Of a stretch of DNA of 64,000 nucleotides, positions 24,791 through 35,473 are shown one piece after another. The translations under genes were made by a program, and so were the position numbers. Within the stretch, counting starts at the first letter, position 1. Each line of letters begins with the position of its first letter. Source of the stretch: Pseudomonas cedrina subsp. cedrina. GTDB taxonomy: Bacteria; Pseudomonadota; Gammaproteobacteria; Pseudomonadales; Pseudomonadaceae. The stretch lies in assembly GCF_001983175.1 (NCBI RefSeq), contig NZ_MNPW01000010.1, positions 62,001 to 126,000 of the forward strand, written 5' to 3'. The notes below the pieces were generated by a model. The model was not told the DNA's origin, did not search any database, and saw nothing but the letters and a program-made list of their open reading frames with translations.

Positions 24791-26461
24791 TCAAAACCCG
24801 TCGATGCCGGCCACGCGTAATGTGTCTGCCAAGGCCTGTACCTGCGGGTCGCGGAAAAAGGCGCTCAATTGCGCTGCGCGGCCCGGGCCGATGCCATCGA
24901 TGGCCAGCCAGGTTTGGGTGTCTCTGGCGACCAGCGTGTGCCAGTCACCTTCAAGGTTGTTACGTGCCGCAGGCGGTACACCCAAGGCTTTGAGCCATTG
25001 GGCAAAGGGCCGTTGCCGCGCGCTTTGAAGGCTCTCGAGCACTCGCGCACGGCTGCGATCACCGAAGCCTTCAATGTTAGCAAGCTCTGCCGCATCCAGG
25101 GTCAACCAATCGAGAAAGCCTGCGATTAGACCGGCCTGGATCAAGACGTTCCAAGTCTCGCGGCCTATATGGGGTAACGCGAGGCCCTGGTTGCCGCTCA
25201 GCCAGGCGAGGCGCGCCAGCAATTGCTCTTCGCAGCCAGGGTCCAGTTGCCAGCAGCTCAAGGCATGAAAGTTTCGCGGGTCAGGTACCGGCAGATCTGC
25301 CCGGTGGGTATGTCGCAGGATGACCTCGTCCAGCCTGGGGATCACCTGACCCGCCAGGCTGATCGACACCTGGTCGCCAGGGCGGATATCCAGCGCTTGC
25401 CAGCGCTTCAATGAGCCGACGCTCACCCGGCTGATCGAGCGGTCATCCAACTTCACCGGCTCCAGCTCCAGCATGGGCGTGATGCGCCCGGTGCGGCCGA
25501 TTTTGAATTGCACGTTGCGCACCAGTGCCAGCGCCTTGACCACCGGGTATTTCCAGGCGACCGCCCAGTAAGGCGCACTGACCTGCCAACGTTCGGCAGG
25601 CGCGTGTTGTGCCTGGTGCAGCACCACCCCATCGCTGGCGAAGGGCAGCGGGTGGTTGTACCAATAGGTGCGCCAGTGCGCGGCTTCGGCGATGTCCCGA
25701 ACGGGCTGGCTGTAGCGTTGGCTGTCAGTAAACCCCCAGCGCGCCAGGGTGGCCAGGCGCTCGGTAAACGAGCCAGGCCCTTCAGGCCACGCCCAGACGA
25801 ACAGGCCAATGCCGGCGGCGTCAGTGTCGCTCAGTCGCAGGCGGTTCATCAGCCCAGCCACTTTACTGCGGGCATTGAGCCCCCCAATGGCCGATTGCAC
25901 ATGGTCGTCAAGGCGCCAATAGAGTTCGCCTTGCAGCACCAGGTCGATAGGTTCGGGCAACTGCTGGACAATCCCCGGAATATGGCGCGCGGAGGCCGAC
26001 CAGTCGTGGCCCTTTACGCCGTCACCTCGGCTGATGACTTGGTGCAGGCGCCCCTTGCGATACACCAGGGTCACCGCAACACCGTCCACCTTGGGTTGGA
26101 TCCAGACATCCTGGCGTGTACTTAGCCAAGTGCCGACAGCCTGTTCGTCCAGCAATTTTTCCAGGCCGGTATGGGCAATGGGGTGAGCCAGGGTGCCGCG
26201 TGAGCTCGCAAGCGGTCTGTCGGGCGTCGCTGTGGTTTCGGGAAAGCAATGGCGCCAGTGGGTCAAGCGCTGGCGGGCCTGGTCGTAGAGTTCATCGCCG
26301 ATGGGGGACTGGCCAAGCCGGTGATAGCTGTCATCCCACTGGCGGATTTGCTCGGCGAGGGTGCCGAGTTGTGAGCGGGCTTCTTGCGGGCAATCTTCGG
26401 CCCATGCCCAGAGGGGCAACGCGCTGAGTAAAAGAGCAACCGGTAATCGCATCATGAGCAT
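24791..26461 (-). CDS. ligB: NAD-dependent DNA ligase B
   Basis: A 556-residue LigB-type ligase. The adenylated lysine is in KVDG (Lys124, IQPKVDGVAV). OB-fold and helix-hairpin-helix regions follow, but the zinc finger and BRCT domain of LigA are missing, as is normal for LigB. The first 21 residues (MLMMRLPVALLLSALPLWAW) look like a signal peptide, also a known oddity of the LigB family. It is a second ligase; the essential LigA must be elsewhere. Cellular role is unclear. Confidence 0.95.
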   Translation of the reverse strand: MLMMRLPVALLLSALPLWAWAEDCPQEARSQLGTLAEQIRQWDDSYHRLGQSPIGDELYDQARQRLTHWRHCFPETTATPDRPLASSRGTLAHPIAHTGLEKLLDEQAVGTWLSTRQDVWIQPKVDGVAVTLVYRKGRLHQVISRGDGVKGHDWSASARHIPGIVQQLPEPIDLVLQGELYWRLDDHVQSAIGGLNARSKVAGLMNRLRLSDTDAAGIGLFVWAWPEGPGSFTERLATLARWGFTDSQRYSQPVRDIAEAAHWRTYWYNHPLPFASDGVVLHQAQHAPAERWQVSAPYWAVAWKYPVVKALALVRNVQFKIGRTGRITPMLELEPVKLDDRSISRVSVGSLKRWQALDIRPGDQVSISLAGQVIPRLDEVILRHTHRADLPVPDPRNFHALSCWQLDPGCEEQLLARLAWLSGNQGLALPHIGRETWNVLIQAGLIAGFLDWLTLDAAELANIEGFGDRSRARVLESLQSARQRPFAQWLKALGVPPAARNNLEGDWHTLVARDTQTWLAIDGIGPGRAAQLSAFFRDPQVQALADTLRVAGIDGF

Positions 26462-26506
26462 CCTTGCCCGGAAAGGGTGCCCAGCCTAAATGATTCACAC
26501 GGCCAC

Positions 26507-26536
26507 AAAAAAGCCCCGACAGCGCGGGGCTTTTTT
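26507..26536 (-). terminator. Intrinsic terminator of the sahR-metK operon
   Basis: AAAAAAGCCCCG-ACAG-CGCGGGGCTTTTTT: strong stem flanked by A and T runs, 17 bp after the metK stop; bidirectional in form. Confidence 0.93.
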
Positions 26537-26553
26537 GCCGGGTGTTTCAGCGA

Positions 26554-27744
<1,191 letters not shown>

Positions 27745-27762
27745 CTCGATGTTTTCCTGATT

Positions 27763-28758
27763 TTACCGATGGTGAGTGTCGCCAGCCGGCCGCTGAAAAT
27801 GGCGGACCTGGATCTGGAAACCATTACGTAAACCTACATAGAGGCTTTCCCCGGGAACGAGTCCCGCAGCGGTGGCCCAACGGGCCAGATCGTCCTGTTC
27901 AAAACCCAACCAGAGATCACCGCAGGCCTCCCTGGCCCAATTCTGGTTGTGGCTGCATAAATCCGTAACCAGCAGGCTACCGCCGGGGTGCAGCAGCCCG
28001 GCCATTTGCTTGAGGGCGTCGGCGGGTGCGGCGAAATGGTGCAAGACCATGTTCAGCACCACGCAGTCGGCCTTGATCGTGGTGCTGTCCAGCGCATCGG
28101 CCAACTGCAGGCTGACATTGCCCAGCGACTCGCGCTCACAGAGCTGGCGCGCCAGTTCGAGCATCGCCGGGCTGTTGTCCAGCGCAGTGACCTGATGGAA
28201 GCGCCGCGCCAGTTCCGGCAGGAATCCGCCATCGCCAGGGCCGACTTCCAGTGCCGTTGCCTCATCACTGAAGCTCAGCTTGTCCAGCAGCGCCAGTACG
28301 CTGTCGCGGTATTGGGCAAGCCCGGCGATCAGGTCTTGTTGGGCACGAAACTTCTCGGCAACCCGTGCGAAAAAGTCTTGGCTGGCGGCGGCTCGCTGGC
28401 CGTGAACCTGGCCGATGCGCGCCTGTACCTCGCCCGGAAGGCTCAAGGCGTCCACTTCTTCGAGCAGGGCGGCGTGCAGCTTGCCGCCGAGCAGCTCGGT
28501 GTGGGGCAGGGCGCGACGGTAGAAAATCGCATTGCCTTCGCGGCGCGTGGCCACCAGGTCGGCCTGGGCCAACACCTTCAAGTGGTGACTCATGCCGGAT
28601 TGGCCGATGGCGAAGATCTGCGCCAGCTCCAGTACTCCAAAAGAATCGTTGGCCAGTGCGCGCAGTACGTTCAGACGCAATGGGTCGCCGGCGGCCTTGC
28701 ACAAGGCTGCCAGTTCATCGCCGTCGTCGGGGCGCAGTGAGGACATGGGTAGATTCAT
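27763..28758 (-). CDS. sahR: ArsR-family regulator fused to a methyltransferase domain (SahR type)
   Basis: A 331-residue two-domain protein. Residues about 12-90 are an ArsR winged helix (CKAAGDPLRLNVLRALAN, MSHHLKVLAQADLV); residues about 160-310 are a class I SAM methyltransferase fold with motif I EVGPGDGG (171-178). This architecture next to metK is that of SahR, a proteobacterial repressor of methionine-cycle genes that responds to S-adenosylhomocysteine. The methyltransferase-like domain is then a ligand sensor rather than an enzyme; that is inference here. A perfect palindrome at 28801-28822 lies just upstream. ATG at 28746 is an alternative start. Confidence 0.8.
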   Translation of the reverse strand: MNLPMSSLRPDDGDELAALCKAAGDPLRLNVLRALANDSFGVLELAQIFAIGQSGMSHHLKVLAQADLVATRREGNAIFYRRALPHTELLGGKLHAALLEEVDALSLPGEVQARIGQVHGQRAAASQDFFARVAEKFRAQQDLIAGLAQYRDSVLALLDKLSFSDEATALEVGPGDGGFLPELARRFHQVTALDNSPAMLELARQLCERESLGNVSLQLADALDSTTIKADCVVLNMVLHHFAAPADALKQMAGLLHPGGSLLVTDLCSHNQNWAREACGDLWLGFEQDDLARWATAAGLVPGESLYVGLRNGFQIQVRHFQRPAGDTHHR

Positions 28759-28800
28759 AAGGCCAGCAGTCTAGTGACGGGTGGATATCCCTGCAAGGGC

Positions 28801-28822
28801 AATATCAAAAAGTTTTGATATT
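28801..28822. promoter_or_regulatory. Palindromic operator upstream of sahR-metK
   Basis: AATATCAAAA and TTTTGATATT separated by AG: a perfect 10-2-10 inverted repeat, the shape of an ArsR-family operator, 43 bp before sahR. A weak promoter TTGCAG-17 bp-TAGACT follows on the minus strand (28796 to 28768). It also lies in the divergent gap before tkt (start 29018). Confidence 0.78.
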
Positions 28823-29017
28823 GGTCGATAAGTGGCAGTTATAAGCCGCCGCCTTACCCGATAGACGAACCGGCCAAAGGTTTCTGCAAGGGATTGGCGC
28901 CCAAACCACAGGAAAAACGCCCACAAGTGACTATCTGTCATTGCCCGCAGGCGGTGGCTGAGGGAAAATGCCGGTCCTTTTTTCCGTTTCTTTTTAGCAA
29001 ACCCCAGGAGATCAGCG

Positions 29018-31015
29018 ATGCCCAGCCGTCGTGAGCGTGCCAACGCCATTCGTGCCCTCAGCATGGATGCCGTGCAAAAAGCCAACAGCGGCCATCCCGG
29101 TGCCCCGATGGGCATGGCGGATATCGCCGAGGTACTTTGGCGTGACTACCTGAAACACAACCCGAGCAATCCATCGTTCGCCGACCGTGACCGCTTCGTG
29201 CTGTCCAACGGCCACGGCTCGATGCTGATCTACTCGCTGCTGCACCTGACTGGCTACGACGTCACCATCGATGACCTCAAGAGCTTCCGCCAGCTGCACA
29301 GCCGCACCCCGGGCCACCCGGAATTCGGCTACACCCCAGGCGTCGAGACCACCACCGGTCCCCTGGGCCAAGGCCTGGCCAACGCGGTTGGCTTCGCGCT
29401 GGCTGAAAAAGTCCTGGGCGCGCAGTTCAACCGCCCTGGCCACGATATTGTCGACCACCACACCTATGTGTTCCTGGGTGATGGCTGCATGATGGAAGGC
29501 ATTTCCCATGAAGTCGCCTCCCTGGCCGGCACCCTGGGCCTGGGCAAGCTGATCGCCTTCTACGATGACAACGGCATCTCCATCGACGGCGAAGTCGAAG
29601 GCTGGTTCACCGACGACACGCCAAAGCGTTTCGAAGCCTACAACTGGCAGGTGATCCGCAACGTCGACGGCCACGATCCGGAAGAGATCAAGATCGCCAT
29701 CGACACCGCGCGCAAGAGCGCGCAGCCGACCCTGATCTGCTGCAAGACCACCATCGGCTTCGGCTCGCCGAACAAACAAGGCAAGGAAGACTGCCACGGC
29801 GCCCCGCTGGGTGACGCGGAAATCGCCCTGACCCGTGAAGCACTTAAGTGGAACCACGGCCCGTTCGACATCCCGGCCGACATCTACGCCGAGTGGGATG
29901 CCAAGGAAAAAGGCCTGGCCGCCGAAGCCGAGTGGGACCAGCGTTTCGCTGCCTACTCCGCCGAATTCCCTGAATTGGCCAACGAGCTGGTGCGTCGCCT
30001 GGCCGGTGACCTGCCTGCCGACTTCTCGGAAAAAGCCTCGGCCTACATCGCTGAAGTCGCGGCCAAGGGCGAGACCATCGCCAGCCGTAAAGCCAGCCAG
30101 AACACCCTGAACGCCTTTGGCCCGCTGCTGCCTGAGTTCCTCGGCGGTTCGGCCGACCTGGCCGGGTCCAACCTGACCCTGTGGAAAGGCTGCAAAGGCG
30201 TGACCGCTGAAGACGCCAGCGGCAACTACATGTACTACGGCGTGCGCGAGTTCGGCATGAGCGCCATCATGAACGGCGTATCCCTGCACGGCGGCCTGGT
30301 GCCTTACGGCGCGACCTTCCTGATGTTCATGGAATACGCGCGCAACGCCGTGCGCATGGCCGCGCTGATGAAAAAACGCGTGATCCACGTGTACACCCAC
30401 GACTCCATCGGCCTGGGCGAAGACGGCCCGACGCACCAGCCGGTCGAGCAATTGACCAGCCTGCGCACCACGCCGAACCTGGATTGCTGGCGTCCGGCCG
30501 ACGCGGTGGAATCCGCCGTGGCCTGGAAGCACGCCATCGAGCGCAAGGACGGCCCTTCGGCGCTGATCTTCTCGCGTCAGAACCTGCAACACCAGGTGCG
30601 CAGCGACGCGCAGATCGCCGACATCAGCCGTGGTGGTTATGTGCTCAAGGACTGCATCGGCGAGCCGGAGCTGATCCTGATCTCCACCGGGTCCGAAGTG
30701 GGCCTGACCGTTCAGGCCTACGACAAGCTGACCGCCCAAGGCCGCAACGTACGCGTGGTGTCCATGCCATGCACCAGCGTGTTCGAAGCCCAGGACGCCG
30801 GCTACAAGCAATCGGTATTGCCGTTGCAGGTCAGCGCGCGTATCGCCATCGAAGCGGCGCACGCCGACTACTGGTACAAGTATGTGGGCCTGGAAGGTCG
30901 CGTGATCGGCATGACCACCTACGGTGAGTCGGCGCCGGCGCCAGCCTTGTTCGAAGAGTTCGGCTTTACCCTGGAGAACATCCTGGGTCAGGCTGAAGAG
31001 CTGCTGGAAGACTAA
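29018..31015 (+). CDS. tktA: Transketolase
   Basis: A 665-residue thiamine diphosphate enzyme of the pentose phosphate pathway, full length. Marks: AIRALSMDAVQKANSGHPGAPMG at the start, the ThDP motif GDGCMMEGISHEVASLAGTL through DDNGISIDG, and HDSIGLGEDGPTHQPVEQL in the pyrimidine domain. AGGAG lies 8 bp before the ATG. It opens the central-carbon cluster tkt-epd-pgk-fba, an order known from other pseudomonads. Confidence 0.97.
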   Translation: MPSRRERANAIRALSMDAVQKANSGHPGAPMGMADIAEVLWRDYLKHNPSNPSFADRDRFVLSNGHGSMLIYSLLHLTGYDVTIDDLKSFRQLHSRTPGHPEFGYTPGVETTTGPLGQGLANAVGFALAEKVLGAQFNRPGHDIVDHHTYVFLGDGCMMEGISHEVASLAGTLGLGKLIAFYDDNGISIDGEVEGWFTDDTPKRFEAYNWQVIRNVDGHDPEEIKIAIDTARKSAQPTLICCKTTIGFGSPNKQGKEDCHGAPLGDAEIALTREALKWNHGPFDIPADIYAEWDAKEKGLAAEAEWDQRFAAYSAEFPELANELVRRLAGDLPADFSEKASAYIAEVAAKGETIASRKASQNTLNAFGPLLPEFLGGSADLAGSNLTLWKGCKGVTAEDASGNYMYYGVREFGMSAIMNGVSLHGGLVPYGATFLMFMEYARNAVRMAALMKKRVIHVYTHDSIGLGEDGPTHQPVEQLTSLRTTPNLDCWRPADAVESAVAWKHAIERKDGPSALIFSRQNLQHQVRSDAQIADISRGGYVLKDCIGEPELILISTGSEVGLTVQAYDKLTAQGRNVRVVSMPCTSVFEAQDAGYKQSVLPLQVSARIAIEAAHADYWYKYVGLEGRVIGMTTYGESAPAPALFEEFGFTLENILGQAEELLED

Positions 31016-31040
31016 GTCAGTCTGCGTTGTCTGTACTGGC

Positions 31041-31113
31041 GCTATCGCGGGCAAGCCCGCTCCCACAGGTGGATTGCGGTCTACTGTGGGAGCGGGCTTG
31101 CCCGCGATGGCGA
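31041..31113. repeat. REPIN between tkt and epd
   Basis: Inverted pair of the CGGGCAAGCCCGCTCCCAC subtype with a short loop of about 20 bp. Confidence 0.9.
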
Positions 31114-31153
31114 TGGTGCATTCAACACCGAACTAACCTTGATCGAGAACCCC

Positions 31154-32209
31154 ATGCCCCAACCGCGTCCCTACAAAGTTGCACTCAACGGCTACGGCCG
31201 CATTGGCCGTTGCGTCTTGCGTGCGCTGTTCGAGCGAGGGGCGGCGGCCGGGTTTGAAATTGTCGCGATCAACGACCTGGCCGACATGGCCAGCATCGAA
31301 TACCTGACACGCTTTGACTCCACCCACGGCCGCTTCCCCGGCGAAGTGCGGGTCGAGGGCGATTGTCTGCACATTAATGGCAACTGCGTGCAGGTCTTGC
31401 GCAGTGCCACTCCCGAAGGCATCGACTGGAAAGCACTGGGCGTCGACCTGGTGCTGGAGTGTTCCGGTGTCTACAACACCCGCGCCGATGGCCAGCGTTT
31501 TCTCGACGCAGGCGCACCGCGTGTGCTGTTTTCCCAGCCGATGGCCAGCGAGGCGGATGTCGACGCCACCATCGTCTACGGTATCAACCAGGATTGCCTC
31601 ACCGGCGCTGAGCTGTTGGTGTCCAACGCTTCGTGCACCACCAACTGCAGCGTGCCGTTGTTGCGCCTGCTGGACCAGGCGATCGGCATCGATTACGTGT
31701 CGATCACCACCATCCACTCGGCGATGAACGACCAGCCGGTGATCGACGCCTACCACCATGAAGACCTGCGCCGCACACGCTCGGCGTTCCAGTCGGTGAT
31801 TCCAGTGTCCACCGGCCTGGCGCGCGGCATCGAACGACTGTTGCCGGAACTTGCCGGAAGAATCCAGGCCAAAGCCGTACGGGTACCGACGGTGAACGTG
31901 TCCTGCCTGGACATCACCTTGCAAACCGTGAGCGACACCGATGCGACCGAGGTCAACCGGATCCTGCGCGACGCCGCCACTCGCGGCCCGCTCAAAGGCT
32001 TGCTGGCCTACACCGAGTTGCCTCATGCCAGTTGCGATTTCAACCACGACCCGCATTCGGCGATTGTCGATGCCAGCCAGACCCGCGTTTCCGGCCCGAG
32101 GCTGGTGAACATCCTGGCCTGGTTCGACAACGAGTGGGGTTTTGCCAATCGAATGCTCGACGTTGCGGAACATTATCTGCATATCGCATCCAAACAACCT
32201 CAACAGTAA
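31154..32209 (+). CDS. epd: Erythrose-4-phosphate dehydrogenase
   Basis: A 351-residue GAPDH-family enzyme. NAD motif NGYGRIGRCVLRALFE, catalytic cysteine in SNASCTTNC and C-terminal WFDNEWGFANRM are present. Its place between tkt and pgk, and several departures from GapA (for example HSAMNDQP and DYVSITTIHS), point to Epd, which oxidises erythrose-4-phosphate to 4-phosphoerythronate for pyridoxal phosphate synthesis. The ATG at 31154 is used; a TTG at 31139 in frame is less likely. It ends 17 bp before pgk. Confidence 0.93.
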   Translation: MPQPRPYKVALNGYGRIGRCVLRALFERGAAAGFEIVAINDLADMASIEYLTRFDSTHGRFPGEVRVEGDCLHINGNCVQVLRSATPEGIDWKALGVDLVLECSGVYNTRADGQRFLDAGAPRVLFSQPMASEADVDATIVYGINQDCLTGAELLVSNASCTTNCSVPLLRLLDQAIGIDYVSITTIHSAMNDQPVIDAYHHEDLRRTRSAFQSVIPVSTGLARGIERLLPELAGRIQAKAVRVPTVNVSCLDITLQTVSDTDATEVNRILRDAATRGPLKGLLAYTELPHASCDFNHDPHSAIVDASQTRVSGPRLVNILAWFDNEWGFANRMLDVAEHYLHIASKQPQQ

Positions 32210-32226
32210 TTCAGGAACTGCCACCC

Positions 32227-33390
32227 ATGACCGTGTTGAAGATGACCGACCTCGATCTGCAAGGTAAGCGCGTACTGATTCGCGAAGACCTCAACGTCCC
32301 AGTCAAGGACGGTGTGGTGACCAGCGATGCGCGAATCCTGGCCTCGCTGCCGACCATCAAGCTGGCCCTGGAAAAAGGCGCGGCCGTGATGGTCTGCTCC
32401 CACCTGGGTCGACCGACCGAAGGTGAGTTCAGCGCCGAAAACAGCCTCAAGCCTGTGGCCGACTACCTGAGCAAGGCCCTGGGCCGCGACGTGCCGCTGG
32501 TGGCGGATTACCTGGGCGGCGTCGACGTTAAGCCGGGCGACATCGTGCTATTCGAAAACGTGCGCTTCAACAAGGGCGAGAAAAAGAACAGCGACGAACT
32601 GGCCCAACAATATGCCGCCCTGTGCGACGTGTTCGTGATGGACGCCTTCGGTACCGCCCACCGCGCCGAAGGTTCTACCCACGGCGTGGCCAAGTTCGCC
32701 AAGGTCGCCGCTGCTGGCCCACTGCTGGCCGCCGAGCTGGACGCACTGGGCAAGGCGCTGGGCGCACCGGCCCAACCGATGGCCGCCATCGTCGCCGGCT
32801 CCAAAGTCTCGACCAAGCTCGACGTACTCAACAGCCTGAGCCAGATCTGCAACCAACTGATCGTTGGCGGCGGCATCGCCAACACCTTCCTGGCCGCGGC
32901 CGGCCATCCGGTGGGCAAATCCCTGTACGAACCGGACCTGCTCGATACCGCCCGCGCCATTGCCGCCAAGGTCAGCGTGCCATTGCCGGTAGACGTTGTA
33001 GTCGCCAAGGAATTCGCCGAAAGCGCCGAAGCCACCGTCAAGCTGATCGCTGACGTGGCCGCCGACGACATGATCCTGGACATCGGCCCGCAAACCGCGG
33101 CCAACTTCGCCGAACTGCTGAAGTCTTCCCAGACCATCCTGTGGAACGGCCCGGTCGGCGTGTTCGAATTCGACCAGTTCGGCAACGGCACCCAAGTGCT
33201 GGCCAAGGCCATCGCCGAAAGCTCGGCCTTCTCCATCGCCGGCGGCGGCGACACCCTGGCGGCCATCGATAAATATGGCGTTGCTGACCAAATCTCCTAC
33301 ATTTCTACCGGTGGCGGCGCATTCCTCGAATTCGTCGAAGGCAAAGTCCTGCCGGCCGTCGAAGTGCTGGAAACACGAGCCAAGGGCTAA
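32227..33390 (+). CDS. pgk: Phosphoglycerate kinase
   Basis: A 387-residue glycolytic kinase of normal bacterial length. N-terminal substrate site RVLIREDLNVPVKDG and CSHLGRPTEG; C-terminal nucleotide site with NGPVGVFEFDQFGNGT and the GGGDT loop. It is 17 bp downstream of epd and 29 bp upstream of a small lipoprotein gene, so probably one transcript. Confidence 0.98.
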   Translation: MTVLKMTDLDLQGKRVLIREDLNVPVKDGVVTSDARILASLPTIKLALEKGAAVMVCSHLGRPTEGEFSAENSLKPVADYLSKALGRDVPLVADYLGGVDVKPGDIVLFENVRFNKGEKKNSDELAQQYAALCDVFVMDAFGTAHRAEGSTHGVAKFAKVAAAGPLLAAELDALGKALGAPAQPMAAIVAGSKVSTKLDVLNSLSQICNQLIVGGGIANTFLAAAGHPVGKSLYEPDLLDTARAIAAKVSVPLPVDVVVAKEFAESAEATVKLIADVAADDMILDIGPQTAANFAELLKSSQTILWNGPVGVFEFDQFGNGTQVLAKAIAESSAFSIAGGGDTLAAIDKYGVADQISYISTGGGAFLEFVEGKVLPAVEVLETRAKG

Positions 33391-33419
33391 GGCACGTGAT
33401 CCGGAAAAGGAGCATTCCC

Positions 33420-33647
33420 ATGATCAAGTCGTTGGCACTGGTGATCGCAGCGGGCCTGTTGGCCGGCTGCGGCAGCACGCCAAGCGCGGCGCCCGCGCCC
33501 GGGAAACCGGGGCCGGCACCGGAAAAAAGCTGCTACCAGGCTGATTGGCAAGCCGAGACCATGCCGGTGATCAACAAGCGCATTGGCAACGAACGGCTGG
33601 AGAAATACGACTCCGCGCCAAACGGTCAGGAACAGGGTTGCCCTTGA
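33420..33647 (+). CDS. Small lipoprotein, hypothetical
   Basis: A 75-residue protein: signal peptide with lipobox LLAGC (about residue 18), a Pro/Ala-rich linker, then a short globular part with two cysteines that may pair. AAGGAG lies 10 bp before the ATG at 33420. A small gene between pgk and fba is also found in other pseudomonads. Function unknown. Confidence 0.72.
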   Translation: MIKSLALVIAAGLLAGCGSTPSAAPAPGKPGPAPEKSCYQADWQAETMPVINKRIGNERLEKYDSAPNGQEQGCP

Positions 33648-33708
33648 CGGGTCTGATCAACTAACCGACAGCAGCGGTGGCCCCTGGGTCGCCCTGTGAG
33701 GATTGGCA

Positions 33709-34041
33709 ATGAAAGGCGTTTTCGCCCTGGCAGCCCTGGCTTTATTGACCGGCTGCAGCAGCATGAACATGTTCAACAAGGCAGAGCCTGCCGACAAGTG
33801 GACCACCTGGACCTGCGACAGCAAGGCCGAGGTCAACTGGCGCTTTGCCAACCCGGCCAAATCCGAGGTGGAGGTTCGCCTTGGCGGTTCCGACCAGGTT
33901 TATCGCCTCAAGCAAGACGTGGCGGCATCCGGCGTGCTGTACAGCAACGACCAGTTGGCGTTTCACACAAAAGGCGAGGAAGGCCTGGTTTACTGGGTGG
34001 CCACGGATGATCTGATCGGACGCGGCTGCAAGGCCCAATGA
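33709..34041 (+). CDS. MliC-like lipoprotein (lysozyme inhibitor fold)
   Basis: A 110-residue lipoprotein with lipobox LLTGC near residue 16. The mature part WTCDSKAEVNWRF to GLVYWVATDDLIGRGCKA fits the MliC/PliC pattern: a small beta-barrel with a conserved cysteine pair (TC near the start, GC at the end) that inhibits c-type lysozyme in the periplasm. GAGG precedes the ATG at 33709. The assignment rests on pattern, so moderate. Confidence 0.72.
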   Translation: MKGVFALAALALLTGCSSMNMFNKAEPADKWTTWTCDSKAEVNWRFANPAKSEVEVRLGGSDQVYRLKQDVAASGVLYSNDQLAFHTKGEEGLVYWVATDDLIGRGCKAQ

Positions 34042-34075
34042 GTGGAACACGATCTCAAATCCAATGAGATCCAAC

Positions 34076-34195
34076 TGTGGGAGCGGGCTTGTGTGGGAGC
34101 TGGCTTGCCTGCGATGCAGACACCTCGGTACAACAGATGTACCGAGTTGATGCTATCGCGGGCAAGCCCGGCTCCCACACCAGCCAGCTCCCACA
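34076..34195. repeat. REPIN nested inside another REP
   Basis: An intact REPIN (34092-34179) is flanked on its left by a truncated REP arm TGTGGGAGCGGGCTTG and on its right by CCAGCCAGCTCCCACA, so a second element appears to have landed inside an earlier one. The rest of the 311-bp gap before fba holds nothing recognisable. Confidence 0.82.
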
Positions 34196-34352
34196 TCGAT
34201 CCGGCTCACAGTGGCATTTGTACCAGGGCACACCAGCAATAACGATTCAGCAGGTCAGAAGCACGAACCCTGACCTGCAATAACTTGAATAGCAGCCGCC
34301 GCTACGGCAGGCTTGCACGAATTAACGACCCTCGACCGGGAGAGACAACACA

Positions 34353-35417
34353 ATGGCACTTATCAGCATGCGTCAAATGCTGGACCACGCAGCCGAGTTC
34401 GGCTACGGCGTCCCAGCCTTTAACGTCAACAACCTTGAGCAGATGCGCGCCATCATGGAAGCCGCTGACAAGACCGACTCCCCCGTGATCGTCCAGGCTT
34501 CGGCCGGCGCACGCAAATACGCCGGCGCCCCGTTCCTGCGTCACCTGATCCTCGCCGCCATCGAAGAATTCCCGCACATCCCGGTGTGCATGCACCAGGA
34601 CCACGGCACCAGCCCAGACGTGTGCCAGCGCTCGATCCAACTGGGCTTCAGCTCGGTGATGATGGACGGCTCCCTCGGCGAAGACGGCAAGACCCCGACC
34701 GACTACGACTACAACGTGCGCGTCACCCAACAAACCGTCGCCATGGCCCACGCCTGCGGCGTCTCGGTTGAAGGCGAGCTGGGTTGCCTGGGTTCCCTTG
34801 AAACCGGCATGGCCGGCGAAGAAGACGGCATCGGCGCCGAAGGCGTGCTGGATCACAGCCAGATGCTGACCGACCCCGAAGAAGCCGCCGACTTCGTCAA
34901 GAAGACCCAGGTCGACGCCCTGGCCATCGCCATCGGCACCAGCCACGGCGCCTACAAGTTCACCAAGCCCCCAACCGGCGACGTACTGGCCATCGACCGC
35001 ATCAAGGAAATCCACAAACGCATTCCCAACACCCACCTGGTGATGCACGGTTCTTCCTCGGTCCCGCAAGAGTGGCTGGCGATCATCAACCAGTACGGCG
35101 GCGACATTAAAGAAACCTACGGCGTGCCGGTTGAAGAGATTGTTGAAGGCATCAAATACGGCGTGCGTAAAGTCAACATCGATACCGACCTGCGTCTGGC
35201 GTCCACCGGTGCGATGCGTCGCCTGATGGCCACCAACCCGAGTGAGTTTGACCCGCGTAAGTTTTTCGGCGCTACCGTGACTGCCATGCGTGATGTGTGT
35301 ATTGCGCGGTATGAGGCGTTTGGTACGGCGGGGAATGCTTCGAAGATCAAGCCGGTTTCGTTGGAAGCGATGTATCAGCGGTATTTGAAGGGTGAGTTGA
35401 ACGCTAAGGTGAACTGA
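34353..35417 (+). CDS. fba: Fructose-1,6-bisphosphate aldolase, class II
   Basis: A 354-residue zinc aldolase of the Calvin-cycle subtype usual in pseudomonads. Metal and substrate residues: CMHQDHGTSPD, HGAYKF, VMHGSSSVPQEW, and GVRKVNIDTDLRLA. A GGGAGAG site precedes the ATG. The 3' end, from about 35220, uses more G/T-ending codons than the rest, and it is this stretch that recurs in decayed form at 36092-36263. A strong terminator follows. Confidence 0.97.
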   Translation: MALISMRQMLDHAAEFGYGVPAFNVNNLEQMRAIMEAADKTDSPVIVQASAGARKYAGAPFLRHLILAAIEEFPHIPVCMHQDHGTSPDVCQRSIQLGFSSVMMDGSLGEDGKTPTDYDYNVRVTQQTVAMAHACGVSVEGELGCLGSLETGMAGEEDGIGAEGVLDHSQMLTDPEEAADFVKKTQVDALAIAIGTSHGAYKFTKPPTGDVLAIDRIKEIHKRIPNTHLVMHGSSSVPQEWLAIINQYGGDIKETYGVPVEEIVEGIKYGVRKVNIDTDLRLASTGAMRRLMATNPSEFDPRKFFGATVTAMRDVCIARYEAFGTAGNASKIKPVSLEAMYQRYLKGELNAKVN

Positions 35418-35429
35418 GGTTTATCATTT

Positions 35430-35460
35430 AAAAAAACCCGTCGTTAGACGGGTTTTTTTT
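35430..35460 (+). terminator. Intrinsic terminator of fba
   Basis: AAAAAAACCCGTC-GTTA-GACGGGTTTTTTTT, 13 bp after the fba stop. Confidence 0.94.
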
Positions 35461-35473
35461 GGATGATAAATCG

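Noticed and set aside
29012..31066. A long open frame of 684 codons on the strand opposite tktA
   Set aside because: It mirrors the real gene; high GC third positions keep the antisense frame open. The protein lacks recognisable domains and has no ribosome site.
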